From assembly GCA_020633975.1 (NCBI GenBank), contig JACKCR010000002.1:1488001-1552000 (forward strand): a DNA stretch of 64,000 nt, in the 5' to 3' direction. Positions 25,203 through 33,628 of the stretch are shown here, in pieces. This DNA comes from Candidatus Eiseniibacteriota bacterium. Lineage in GTDB: Bacteria; Eisenbacteria; RBG-16-71-46; CAIMUX01. How positions within the stretch are numbered: the stretch's first letter is position 1; each line of letters begins with the position of its first letter. Below the pieces are notes generated by a model, which searched no databases, was not told the DNA's origin, and worked only from the letters and a program-made list of their open reading frames with translations. The position numbers were made by a program, and so were the translations under genes.

Positions 25203-26510
25203 TCAGCTCGTCGTCGGAAACGAACTCATCGGGCCACTCCGCTGGATCCGGCCGAGCCACGCCGCCTGAACGCACACGCCGACCAGGACGACGGCCGCCA
25301 CGAAGAGGTAGGGCAGGTGGAGGTTTCCGGTCATCCGCACCCCGACGCCAGCCAGAAACGGGAGGAGGAAACTCCCCGATGCCAGGATCGCTTCGTGGAG
25401 ACCTGTGCTCCGTCCGTGCGCTCCAGGGCCGACGAGGGAGTAGAAGAGGCTCCCCGAGTAGGCGAAGCCGAGCCCGAGCCCCACCGCGGGAGCGAGAGCC
25501 CAGATGAGCCACGGGTTCGACAGCCTGGGTAGGAGGAACAGCGCGAGCGCAACGGAGACTTCCGCCCCGAAGAGCCAACCCGACCGGTAGTGCCAACCGT
25601 CCCAGTGGGAGAAGAGGAAGAACGTGAGCGTCTGCACCAGGTAGGCGAGCCCTAGGAAGACGCCGAACTCGGTCCCTCCGAGCCCGAGCCCGTCCAGCAG
25701 CTTCGGATAGTGGTAGTTGAGGGTCGCCCCCACACCAAAGAGAAGGAAGTTCGCGGTCCAGCCGATCCTTCGCCAGGCAATGGCGCGCTCCGGCGAAACG
25801 GAGGACATGTCCGCAGCGGAGTCGGTCGGATCAGTCGCTCCGGTTGGCTCCGCGGCGCTGGCCGGCTCGGGTCCCGGGCCTGCGCCTGGGCCTGGGCCTG
25901 GGCCCGAGGCTGTCTTGGACCCACCAGCGCCACCGGCTGGCTGGGCGACTGCCACGGCCGACCGCGCGACGTCGCGCTCCGATGGAAGAAGCAACGCAGG
26001 CGCCCCTCCGCCGATCGTCGCGATCCAGATCGGGAGGCCGTACCCGATCCGGTCTACGAGCACGCCGCCGACGGCGTACCCGAGCATCTTGCCTGCAGAC
26101 CAAGATACGTTGAACTGCCCGACCAGCGCTCCCAGCCGCCGTCGGGTCGCGAGCGACGGCAGCGCAGCTTGGAGGCCGGGCCAGAAGAGGCCGTTGACCA
26201 TTCCGAAGAGCGGCAGGACCGCGAGGAGGTGTGGCGTCGTGTCGGCAAGAAACAGAAGAAGGGTGACCGCGGCACGGAGCGCGGCTCCCCACCTCGCCAT
26301 CGTGATCCGAGGCCAACGGTCCGAGAGATGACCGCCGAGGAGCGCCGCAAGGATGTACGACCCCGCTCCGAGGACCGGCATGAGGCCGAGCTGGAATGCG
26401 CTCGCGCCCAAGGCCACGGCCTTGAGCGGGACGAGCGTTCCGACCATGTAGAAGGATCCGTCGAAGAGCCCGGCCGAGAGAAAGATCCGGCCGAAGAGAG
26501 GACGACTCAC
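25203..26510 (-). CDS. Major facilitator superfamily transporter
   Basis: A 435-residue protein with about 12 hydrophobic segments in two halves. The loop between helices 2 and 3 has 'GGHLSDRWPRITMARWG', a version of the MFS A-motif (G-x3-D-R-x2-R). The central cytoplasmic loop (about residues 185-240) is low complexity, with a Gly-Pro alternating run encoded by GGGCCT-type hexamers. Helix 4 has 'LFGMVNGLFWPGLQAALPSLATRRRL', usual for sugar or drug family members (quoted in part). It follows the cpoB gene by 110 nt in the same direction. The substrate is unknown. Confidence 0.85.
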   Translation of the reverse strand: MSRPLFGRIFLSAGLFDGSFYMVGTLVPLKAVALGASAFQLGLMPVLGAGSYILAALLGGHLSDRWPRITMARWGAALRAAVTLLLFLADTTPHLLAVLPLFGMVNGLFWPGLQAALPSLATRRRLGALVGQFNVSWSAGKMLGYAVGGVLVDRIGYGLPIWIATIGGGAPALLLPSERDVARSAVAVAQPAGGAGGSKTASGPGPGPGAGPGPEPASAAEPTGATDPTDSAADMSSVSPERAIAWRRIGWTANFLLFGVGATLNYHYPKLLDGLGLGGTEFGVFLGLAYLVQTLTFFLFSHWDGWHYRSGWLFGAEVSVALALFLLPRLSNPWLIWALAPAVGLGLGFAYSGSLFYSLVGPGAHGRSTGLHEAILASGSFLLPFLAGVGVRMTGNLHLPYLFVAAVVLVGVCVQAAWLGRIQRSGPMSSFPTTS

Positions 26511-26620
26511 GAGCTACTCGTCCTCCCTGCTTTGCATCCGTGTGGTGAGTCGCCGAGTTCTCGGTCGCAAGCACCGCCGCGGCAGAGCCAGCGCGCGGGC
26601 ACCGCGGTCGATGTGCTCGG

Positions 26621-27535
26621 CTAGTTCATCGAGTCGAGTTTGTCTCGGGAGAGACGAGCCTCTTCGCTGTCGGGGAACCGCTCGTAGACTTCACGCAGGT
26701 AGTCGATCGCCTTCGCGCGGTCACCGAGCTGGAGCTGTGCGAGCCCGAGCTTGTAGAGCGCACTGGAGACACGGTCACCGGCGGGGTGCGAGTCCAGAAC
26801 CTTGCTGTACTCCCGCACCGCCTGGCGATAGTCGCCCTGCATGTAGTAGCTCTCGCCGATCCAATACTGCGCGTTGTCGGAGATGTCGGAGTCGGGCACG
26901 CGGCGCAGGAACTCCTTGAAGCCGAGGATGGCGAGCGAGTAGTTGCCGCGAGTCAGGTCCAAGTAGGCCTGGTCGTAGACGCGCTTCGACTGACCGTCCG
27001 CGTCGCTCGTGTTCTCGGCGACGAACTCTCGGTCGAGCACGGAAGGCGTCCCGGTCGACTGGACGGAAGCTTCCTCGCCCAGGTTCTCGAACCGGTTCCC
27101 CGCCTCGTCCTCGCTCATCCCGGCGTAGTCGGTCGCGGCGCCGGTCCAGTCGGGAGACCCATCCCGTTCCGACGGAGACGACCCGGACCAGTACGGGCTC
27201 CCGCCGGTGTAGCCAGTGTCCCTGCCGATGACGTCCGCGAGCTTGGCGTCGATCGCGGAGAGGCGGTTCTCCAGCTCCTTGTAGAGGTATTGGTTCTCCG
27301 CTTGGAGCGTGCGGATCGTCTCCGCCTGCGTCGTGAGCTGCTCCTCCATGGAACGGACGTCCTCACGGATCTCTTCCTGTCCGCTACGGATCTCTGTGAC
27401 GTCGCTCGCAATCTCTTCGACCGTGATCGGCTGACGCAGAGTCTTCGTTCCGTAGCAGCCCGAGAGTAGGACGATGGCGGGGACGGCGAGAACTATCCCC
27501 GTACCGGCGGTGCGGGCCTTGGAACGTCGCTTCAT
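26621..27535 (-). CDS. cpoB: Tol-Pal system lipoprotein CpoB/YbgF
   Basis: A 304-residue protein with a lipobox 'LLSGC', so it is probably lipid-anchored, unlike the soluble periplasmic E. coli CpoB. An N-terminal coiled coil (about 40-95, 'EIRSGQEEIREDVRSMEEQL') is followed by a Gly/Ser/Asp-rich linker and three TPR units ('YDQAYLDLTRGNYSLAILGF', 'DNAQYWIGESYYMQGDYRQA', 'SALYKLGLAQLQLGDRAKA'). It is the last of the Tol-Pal genes here, 124 nt after pal, as in E. coli. GGGAGG precedes the ATG. CpoB links outer-membrane constriction to peptidoglycan synthesis in E. coli; the same job is inferred. Confidence 0.88.
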   Translation of the reverse strand: MKRRSKARTAGTGIVLAVPAIVLLSGCYGTKTLRQPITVEEIASDVTEIRSGQEEIREDVRSMEEQLTTQAETIRTLQAENQYLYKELENRLSAIDAKLADVIGRDTGYTGGSPYWSGSSPSERDGSPDWTGAATDYAGMSEDEAGNRFENLGEEASVQSTGTPSVLDREFVAENTSDADGQSKRVYDQAYLDLTRGNYSLAILGFKEFLRRVPDSDISDNAQYWIGESYYMQGDYRQAVREYSKVLDSHPAGDRVSSALYKLGLAQLQLGDRAKAIDYLREVYERFPDSEEARLSRDKLDSMN

Positions 27536-27586
27536 GATTCCTCCCTGCAGCGCGGCCGGTGCGGCGTGCGCTCCAAGAGTTTCGTT

Positions 27587-27613
27587 CGGACGCCAGCGCG
27601 AGCGCGGCGTCCG
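27587..27613 (-). promoter_or_regulatory. Hairpin between pal and cpoB
   Basis: CGGACGCC at 27587-27594 pairs with GGCGTCCG at 27606-27613, with three further inner pairs after a one-base bulge and a CGAG-type loop. It lies midway between the pal stop and the cpoB start. With no U-tract it may reduce read-through or mark an RNA processing point. Confidence 0.45.
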
Positions 27614-27659
27614 GACCTCTCAGAGAAGCGCATCTCCGGTCTGGCGATACTCGCTCTCG

Positions 27660-28181
27660 TTAGCGAGCGAAGTGGACCCGACGGTTCTGAGCCCAAGCAG
27701 CCTCGTTGTGACCGGCGTCGAACGGACGCTCCTCTCCATAGGAGATCGTCTGGAGCCGCTCACGCGGCACCCCGAGCTGGACGAGATAGCTACGGACGGA
27801 GTCCGCACGCTTCTGGCCGAGCGCGAGGTTGTACTCGGTGGTGCCCCGCTCGTCGCAGTGCCCCTCGAGCGTGATCACGCGCCAGTCCGGGTTCGCGTTG
27901 ATCGTATTGCCATTTTCATCGATGACACGACGAGCGTCCGACCGGAGTGCGAACGCGTCGTAGTCGAAGAAGACGTCATTGAGACTCATCGGGACCGGAA
28001 CATCACCACCGTTGTCGATCGGCTCCTTCGGGGTGGGATCCTTGGGAACGGTTGGCTGGTTCTGCGTCGTATCCGGGTTGGGCAGCTCGGGAGCGGCTTT
28101 CTTGCTACAGCCGCCGAGCGCCAGCGCCAGACCCAAGAGCGAGAGGCTCAGGAGAGGGGCCACCTTGCGTACGCCAATCAT
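27660..28181 (-). CDS. pal: Peptidoglycan-associated lipoprotein
   Basis: A 173-residue outer-membrane lipoprotein with lipobox 'LALGGC' at about residue 25. A Pro-rich linker leads to the OmpA-like domain: 'VFFDYDAFALRSDARRVIDEN', 'ITLEGHCDERGTTEYNLALGQKRA' and 'TISYGEERPFDAGHNEAAWAQ', ending 'NRRVHFAR'. These contain the conserved D and R that bind meso-diaminopimelate in peptidoglycan. GGAG precedes the ATG. It lies between tolB (60 nt upstream) and cpoB, the standard order. Pal with TolB tethers and constricts the outer membrane during division. Confidence 0.96.
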   Translation of the reverse strand: MIGVRKVAPLLSLSLLGLALALGGCSKKAAPELPNPDTTQNQPTVPKDPTPKEPIDNGGDVPVPMSLNDVFFDYDAFALRSDARRVIDENGNTINANPDWRVITLEGHCDERGTTEYNLALGQKRADSVRSYLVQLGVPRERLQTISYGEERPFDAGHNEAAWAQNRRVHFAR

Positions 28182-28210
28182 TCAACCGACTCCTTTCGAA
28201 AACCATGTAA

Positions 28211-28258
28211 CTCACTGTGTGAGAACATATTTAGCCTCACATCACTGCTTTAGTGATG
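28211..28258 (-). promoter_or_regulatory. Two small hairpins and an AT-rich stretch between tolB and pal
   Basis: CATCACT at 28240-28246 pairs with AGTGATG at 28252-28258 and straddles the tolB stop codon. CTCAC at 28211-28215 pairs with GTGAG at 28219-28223. Between them lies ACATATTTAG, one of the few AT-rich spots here, whose minus strand (TAAATAT) could be a -10 for pal. The -35 is not convincing. Translational control or separate expression of pal is possible. Confidence 0.35.
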
Positions 28259-29555
28259 GAGACCATGCGGGATTGTATTGATCGCCTTGAGACCAGGTCA
28301 ACTGACGTTTCCCTTGCCCATTGGCGGCCATGACGAAAAGGCGGCGTTCGCCTCCGTACGTCTTCGCGTACACGAGGTGCCGACTGTCGGGAGCCCAGGC
28401 CGGGTTCTCGTGGTTGCCTTCGTTTGCGGTGAGCCGCTTGCCACCCGATCCATCGGGCCGGACGATGAAGACGTCGAACACTCCGTCGATCCGGGCGACG
28501 AAGGAGATCCACTCCCCGTTCGGCGACCAGTCCGGAGAATCACAGAACCCGTTCAGGTGGCTGATCCGCCGCACGTTCGAGCCGTCCTGGTCCATGACGT
28601 AGACCTGCGGCTGCCCGGTCCGGTCCGAGATGAAGGCGATCTGGTCTCCGGTGGGAGAATAGGCCGCGGACGTCTCGATCGAGTTCGTATCGAAGGTGAT
28701 CCGACGGAGCTCTCCTCCTTCGGCGTTCATGGTGTAGAGCTCGCTATTCCCCTCGAAGGAAAGGGTTGCGATCACCTTGTTCCCCTTGGGGTGATACGCG
28801 GGCGCCGAGTTGAGTCCCTGGCGCCGGCTGAGCGCGCGTACGTCCGACCCGCCGACGTCCATGATGACGAGGTCGGGATTCCCGCTCGCGTAGGTCATGA
28901 AGGCGATCGACTTGCCGTTCGGAGACCACGCAGGTGAGAGCGAGATCGACCCGAGCGTGGTGAGACGTGAGAGGCGTGCGCCATCGTAGTCGATGAGGTA
29001 GATCTCTTTGGATCCCGTGGCCGTACCTACGAACGCAATCCGGGTGGACGACACACCCTTCTCCCCGGTCAGGTAGAGGACGACGTCGTCGCTGAAGGCA
29101 TGGAGCGCCCAGCGGTCCGGCGGATCACCGAGCGGGTAGTCGTTCTGGTAGATGAGGTCACCATTCTCCGCGTCGATGATCTGCCCCTGGAGGACGACCT
29201 TCCCGAACCGCTCGACCACCCGACCCCATACCACCGCATCGTGGCTCTGCGAGCTGACCCGACCGCCTTCGCGAGACACGTCGAAGTAGTCGCTGAACTC
29301 GAGGTCTTGGACGACGATCTCTTCCGGCGCCTCGCCGCGCGCGAGCAGCTTTCGGGGTGGGCCGTCGTAGGTGAAGTCGCGGACCAGGATCGGCGTCTTG
29401 GCCGTGGAGTCCGTTCGAATCTCGAGGTCGAATTCGTCCTGTGCCCAGCACGTGGAGGTCGCCCCCCCGCAAAGCAGAACCATCAACGCGCCGATGGCGA
29501 ACCGTCGGCTGCGGGCCCGAGCGACCCCGATCCGTCTCGTTTGCGATTCGTCCAT
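28242..29555 (-). CDS. tolB: Tol-Pal system protein TolB
   Basis: A 437-residue periplasmic protein. The ATG at 29555 is preceded by GGAAGGA and opens a signal peptide ending in 'STCWAQDEF'; the open frame continues about 100 codons further upstream but lacks support. Residues about 40-150 are the TolB N-terminal domain ('PILVRDFTYDG', 'DLEFSDYFDV'). A six-bladed propeller follows, each blade with 'SPAWSPNGKSIAFMTY', 'SAAYSPTGDQIAFISDR' or 'SPDWSPNGEWISFVAR'. It binds Pal and is energised by TolA in known systems. It sits between a TolA/TonB-like gene and pal. Confidence 0.96.
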   Translation of the reverse strand: MDESQTRRIGVARARSRRFAIGALMVLLCGGATSTCWAQDEFDLEIRTDSTAKTPILVRDFTYDGPPRKLLARGEAPEEIVVQDLEFSDYFDVSREGGRVSSQSHDAVVWGRVVERFGKVVLQGQIIDAENGDLIYQNDYPLGDPPDRWALHAFSDDVVLYLTGEKGVSSTRIAFVGTATGSKEIYLIDYDGARLSRLTTLGSISLSPAWSPNGKSIAFMTYASGNPDLVIMDVGGSDVRALSRRQGLNSAPAYHPKGNKVIATLSFEGNSELYTMNAEGGELRRITFDTNSIETSAAYSPTGDQIAFISDRTGQPQVYVMDQDGSNVRRISHLNGFCDSPDWSPNGEWISFVARIDGVFDVFIVRPDGSGGKRLTANEGNHENPAWAPDSRHLVYAKTYGGERRLFVMAANGQGKRQLTWSQGDQYNPAWSPSLKQ

Positions 29556-29614
29556 TCCAATCCTTCCCGTTGCGTCTGATTGCGAGAGCTCGACCCACCT
29601 CGCGTCGGTCCCGC

Positions 29615-30367
29615 TCACTGCGACTCCTCGACGAACCATACATGCAGTCCGAGCCACTCTCCTTCGTACTCCGCGGGGAGTGGCGGCATGGGTGATGCTT
29701 TCTCCAGCGCGCGAAGCACCGACTGATCGAAGAGGAAGACGGAAGACTCGTTCTCCAGCTTCGCGTCGATGATCCGCCCCCCCCTCTGGATGCGGAAATA
29801 CACCCGTGCCTTCGTCTCTTGTCCCGGTAGGAGCGAGCCCGCGGGCACACTCCACTTCGTCGCGAGCTTCCTCCTCACCTGCTTGAGGTAGTACGCGAAC
29901 TCGAACGGCGGCCCTTCCACCTCGATCTGCATTGGGTCGTCACCCAGAGTCGGACGCTCCGGCGCTTTCTTTGGGACCACCTCCGATTTGAGGTCACCGA
30001 TCTTCGTCTCGACCGGCGGTGGCTCGGGCTGCTTCTCCGGCGGCTTGACCGGAGGCTTCTCCTCCACCTTCGGCTCGGGCGGCTTCGGCTCGTACTTCTT
30101 CTCGGGCTTGTTGAGCGGGTCGGCGACCTGGGGCTCTTCCTTCGGACGGACGACCGGCTTGGGCTCGGGCGGAATGGTCACCTGTGGAGCTGCGAGTTCG
30201 GCGATGAGCTGGACCGGAATGCGCTCTTCCTCCGGCGGTTTGAAGTCCGCACGCGCCCAGACGACGGCGACGAACACGCCGACCACGTGCAACACGAGCG
30301 AGAAGACGACGGCCCGGCGAAACGTCCAGGACCATCCCTTCTTCGGCTTTCGTGGCGAGTCCGTCAC
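29615..30367 (-). CDS. tolA: TolA/TonB-like energy transducer
   Basis: A 250-residue protein with one N-terminal membrane segment (about 20-40, 'AVVFSLVLHVVGVFVAVVW'; note the TonB/TolA-type S-x3-H). A Pro/Lys/Glu-rich spacer (about 65-125, 'KPEKKYEPKPPEPKVEEKPP') leads to a TonB C-terminal domain: 'FAYYLKQVRRKLATKWSVP', 'ARVYFRIQRGGRIIDAKLEN' and 'SVLRALEKASPMPPLPAEY'. The position before tolB-pal-cpoB argues for the TolA role; the short Pro-rich spacer is more like TonB. The start is a GTG without a strong ribosome site. tolQ and tolR, usually just upstream, are absent here. Confidence 0.82.
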   Translation of the reverse strand: MTDSPRKPKKGWSWTFRRAVVFSLVLHVVGVFVAVVWARADFKPPEEERIPVQLIAELAAPQVTIPPEPKPVVRPKEEPQVADPLNKPEKKYEPKPPEPKVEEKPPVKPPEKQPEPPPVETKIGDLKSEVVPKKAPERPTLGDDPMQIEVEGPPFEFAYYLKQVRRKLATKWSVPAGSLLPGQETKARVYFRIQRGGRIIDAKLENESSVFLFDQSVLRALEKASPMPPLPAEYEGEWLGLHVWFVEESQ

Positions 30368-30406
30368 GTCGTCGTCCAGTCCTCGTTGACGTCCGTCTCC
30401 TCGACG

Positions 30407-32347
30407 TCAGTCTTCTTCCGATCCGTCGTCGTCCAGTCCCCAGTCGGGCTTCGGCGCCGGTCGGCTTCTCAGCCGGTCGATCGCCGCGAGCACTTCGACC
30501 GCTCTCGCCGCCGCCAGGTCACCTGCGAACGCGTCCCCGAATCCGAGGAGTCCTTGGCGCTTCCACTCCTCGGAGAACGCATGGAGCATCCCGGCCACGG
30601 TTCCTGGACTCTCACCCGTTCCGGAACGGGAAAGTTCCCCAGCCCGCCAGGCCAGAACTCTCGCCAGGAAGCGTGCTTGCGACGGGTCCCGCAGGGCCTC
30701 GATCCCGGAGAGATCCAACTCGATCCGCTCTACGAGGACGGATCTCGCGCCCAAAGTGCGTACACGGAGCCCACGATCACGGCTGGAAAGCGGTCCTGTC
30801 GCCTGTCTCCTCTCCGTGGAGATGGCGTCACGAAAGCGCGCGGCCTCAGTCGAGTCCGGCAGAATCGGATCACGTTCCCTCGCGATCTCCTTCGCCCGCT
30901 CAGTCTCGTCGTAGGGACGGTACGTGTCCAGTACGAGAACGCGGTCGGCGACACGAAAGTACTCGCCGGATCCGCCGACGACGAGGATCGACGACACGCC
31001 GAGATGTTCGAACAACGTCCGGGCCTGGTGGAGGTAGGGCTGGATCGGCTCCCGGTCCCGGGCGAGGAGCCGCTCCATGAGCGGGTCCCGGATCATGAAG
31101 TTCGTAGCCGAGGTGTCCTCATCGAGGAGGAGGCAGCGGGCGCCGGCCTGGATCGCCTCCAGAATGGCCGCAGCTTGGGACGTCGACCCGCTTGCGTTCT
31201 CGGTCGACATCCGTTCGGTACTCCGGCCGAGCGGGAGATCCCTAAGGAACGGCCGGAGGTCGACTTCGTGGATCGCACGGCCGTCCTCGGCCCGGATCGT
31301 CTGGGCGTCTGGCCTCTGCGCCACGAGCTCCCGCCCATCACCGGGAATGTGCGGCACGAGCGCGGCACCGAGCGCGCGAAGCAACGTGCTCTTGCCGTGG
31401 AATCCACCACCACAGAGCAGCGTCACTCCGTCGGGCAGGCCCATCCCGCGCACGGTCCCTGCGTTCGGGAGCTCCACCTCGGCACGCAGCGATTCCGGTG
31501 AGAGGAACGGGACGACGTCGTCTCCCTGGAGCGGACGGTCGTCGTTTCCGGCCCGCCGAGCGAGGCGCGCACCATCGGCGACGAATGCGACCCAGCCGCG
31601 CCTTTCCAGGAGTTCCTGGAGTGCGGCGAAGTCCTGCGCCGCACTCACGTGTCTCGCGAGCAGGTCCGCGTCGAAAGTATCGAGGTGGGCGAGCAATCTC
31701 TCCGGCGTGTCGACGAGACGCTCCGCGGCTTCTCGCGCGAGGATCCGACGTCCTTGGGCGGGTAGGTCGACGCTGAGCCGGATCTCGACACCGTCGTCCT
31801 GCAGCAGCACCGCCGTACGGTCGAGCATTTCCTGGCCGTGCGGCACGATCCGGACCGACGGACCCTTCCCTCCTCTCGGCGCGTTGCGCTCGAGCCACGC
31901 GCCGATGGTGCGGCCGAGAAAGTCACGAACCGCGACCAGGGTGGACGACGCGGAGCAGACGATCCCGGAGACGGGCGTGGACGTCGCACCGGGGAGGCTC
32001 GAGATCGGCCCGTCGTTGTGCTCGGCCCCATACGCAGAAGGAACGTGGGCCTCCAGCGAGATCCGTCCCCAGGGAATGAGAAGACGAACGAGTGAGGGTC
32101 CCGCGAAGGGATCGGGCTGGACCCGCACGAGTTCGAGGTCGAGCCCGTCCAGCGCGTACCGGCCCCGGAGATCGCGGTAGGCGGGATACGGTCCTCGATC
32201 CCGCTCTCGAAGTGCGCCCAACAGGTCATCGCGGAGTGGGCCGATCGAGCCGCGCCCGCCGCGCGCGCTCTCGCCACGGCCCTCGGACCGTGGTCTCGTG
32301 GCTCCACTTCGGCTGCGGTCTCGGTGTCGTTTCCAGTCGTACGGCAT
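30407..32347 (-). CDS. Predicted ABC-class P-loop ATPase (COG3044 type)
   Basis: About 646 residues. Walker A is 'GGGFHGKSTLLRAL', the signature-like motif is 'ASGSTSQAAAI', and Walker B is 'CLLLDEDTSATNFMIRD', all typical of the soluble ABC-class ATPases of unknown function grouped as COG3044. The N-terminal 300 residues are family-specific ('YRDLRGRYALDGLDLELVRVQPD'). There is no membrane segment or transporter partner. The ATG at 32347 is used; a GTG 8 codons upstream is also possible. It precedes the TolA-like gene by 39 nt, so cotranscription with the Tol genes is likely. The family's activity is unknown. Confidence 0.85.
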   Translation of the reverse strand: MPYDWKRHRDRSRSGATRPRSEGRGESARGGRGSIGPLRDDLLGALRERDRGPYPAYRDLRGRYALDGLDLELVRVQPDPFAGPSLVRLLIPWGRISLEAHVPSAYGAEHNDGPISSLPGATSTPVSGIVCSASSTLVAVRDFLGRTIGAWLERNAPRGGKGPSVRIVPHGQEMLDRTAVLLQDDGVEIRLSVDLPAQGRRILAREAAERLVDTPERLLAHLDTFDADLLARHVSAAQDFAALQELLERRGWVAFVADGARLARRAGNDDRPLQGDDVVPFLSPESLRAEVELPNAGTVRGMGLPDGVTLLCGGGFHGKSTLLRALGAALVPHIPGDGRELVAQRPDAQTIRAEDGRAIHEVDLRPFLRDLPLGRSTERMSTENASGSTSQAAAILEAIQAGARCLLLDEDTSATNFMIRDPLMERLLARDREPIQPYLHQARTLFEHLGVSSILVVGGSGEYFRVADRVLVLDTYRPYDETERAKEIARERDPILPDSTEAARFRDAISTERRQATGPLSSRDRGLRVRTLGARSVLVERIELDLSGIEALRDPSQARFLARVLAWRAGELSRSGTGESPGTVAGMLHAFSEEWKRQGLLGFGDAFAGDLAAARAVEVLAAIDRLRSRPAPKPDWGLDDDGSEED

Positions 32348-32521
32348 CGGCGATCTCGGAGGAACTATCACCCGAGGCCGGGACGTGCGCCACCCTTTCG
32401 GCTATCCTTCGTCGATGTTCACCCGAACCGGGTCTCTGGCCGACAGGTTCCTCGGCTCCTCGCGCCAAAGCAGGCACCGAACCGAGGCGATCTGGGGGAT
32501 CCGCGGGAAAGGAGTTCCCGA

Positions 32522-33628
32522 GTGGAGAAGGACATCCGGGTCGCATTCTTCGGAAACGGATTCACCCGCAGCACGATCCTCCCCTGCCTCCGCCAGGTGG
32601 ACGGCGTCCGCTTCGTGGGGATCGCCAGTCCGAACCAGGAGAAGGCGAAGGAGACCGCAGAGGAGTTCGGAATCGAGGAGGTTTCGGACGACCACAGAGA
32701 GATCCTGGGGCGCACGTCTCCGGACCTCGTCTTTGTCGTCACCCCTCCCCACCGGCACTACGAACAGACGGTGGACGCGCTCCGCACGGGCTGCCACGTC
32801 GTCTGCGAGAAGCCGACGGCGCTGAGCGGCGGCGAATCCCTGAAGATGTGGGAGGAGGCGAAGGAGCGTCCCGGGCAGATCGCCTGGATCGATCACGAAC
32901 TCCGCTTCGACCCGCGCCGGAAGCTGCTCCGGAAGTGGATCCAGGACGGACGGATCGGCGAACCGATCCGCGCGACCTACCTCGTCCATTCCGGCAGCCG
33001 GCGGAGCGCGGAGTTCCCCTGGACCTGGTGGAGCGACGAGAACCAAGGAGGCGGCGCACTCGGTGCGCTCGGGTCGCACGCGGTCGACGCGCTCCGTCAC
33101 CTTCTCGGCGAAGTGCAGGTGGTGCGGGGCGCACTCCACACGACGATCAAGTCGAGAAGGGATCCGCTCACGGGAACCGAGCGTGGCGTCACCGCGGACG
33201 ACTTCGCGGGCGCGTGGATCCGCTTCCGCTCGGGTGCGCTCGCCACCATGGAAGTCTCCGTGGTCGAGGGCGAGCGGCGCCACGAAGTCTCCGTCACCGG
33301 AACCGAAGGCACCGTGCGGATCCTCGAGCAGGGACCGCTCCTGGCTGCATTCGGCAGCTCTGGTCATCTTCCCCTGGAGGATCACACGCCGGAGGACGAT
33401 CTCCCCACGAACGGCGAACTCGGAATCCCCGACACGGACTGGGCCCGCGCGTTTCTCCGGATGTGCCGGGAACTCGTGCATTCGATCCGCACCGGGGAAC
33501 GGAACGAAACCGCCGCAACGCTCGAGGACGGGCATAGGAACCAACTGGTGCTGGACGCGATCCGCCACTCGTCGGAGCGATCCGATTGGACCGAAGTCCG
33601 GAGCGAAGGAAAGGTAGGACTGAAATGA
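32522..33628 (+). CDS. Gfo/Idh/MocA-family oxidoreductase
   Basis: A 368-residue NAD(P)-dependent dehydrogenase of the sugar/inositol type. The GTG at 32522 has AAAGGAG 7 nt upstream. The Rossmann domain begins 'IRVAFFGNGFTRSTILP', followed by 'DLVFVVTPPHRHYEQTVDAL' and the family's 'HVVCEKPTAL' motif, whose Lys is catalytic. The C-terminal alpha/beta domain has 'GGGALGALGSHAVDALRHLLGE', where D and H are expected in catalysis. The substrate cannot be assigned. Its stop overlaps the trkA start in an ATGA, an unexpected pairing with a potassium-uptake gene. Confidence 0.88.
   Translation: MEKDIRVAFFGNGFTRSTILPCLRQVDGVRFVGIASPNQEKAKETAEEFGIEEVSDDHREILGRTSPDLVFVVTPPHRHYEQTVDALRTGCHVVCEKPTALSGGESLKMWEEAKERPGQIAWIDHELRFDPRRKLLRKWIQDGRIGEPIRATYLVHSGSRRSAEFPWTWWSDENQGGGALGALGSHAVDALRHLLGEVQVVRGALHTTIKSRRDPLTGTERGVTADDFAGAWIRFRSGALATMEVSVVEGERRHEVSVTGTEGTVRILEQGPLLAAFGSSGHLPLEDHTPEDDLPTNGELGIPDTDWARAFLRMCRELVHSIRTGERNETAATLEDGHRNQLVLDAIRHSSERSDWTEVRSEGKVGLK

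Noticed and set aside
25043-25532. Plus-strand frame opposite the MFS gene and through the 11-bp repeats
   Set aside because: Composition follows the repeats and the antisense of MFS; no motif or ribosome site.
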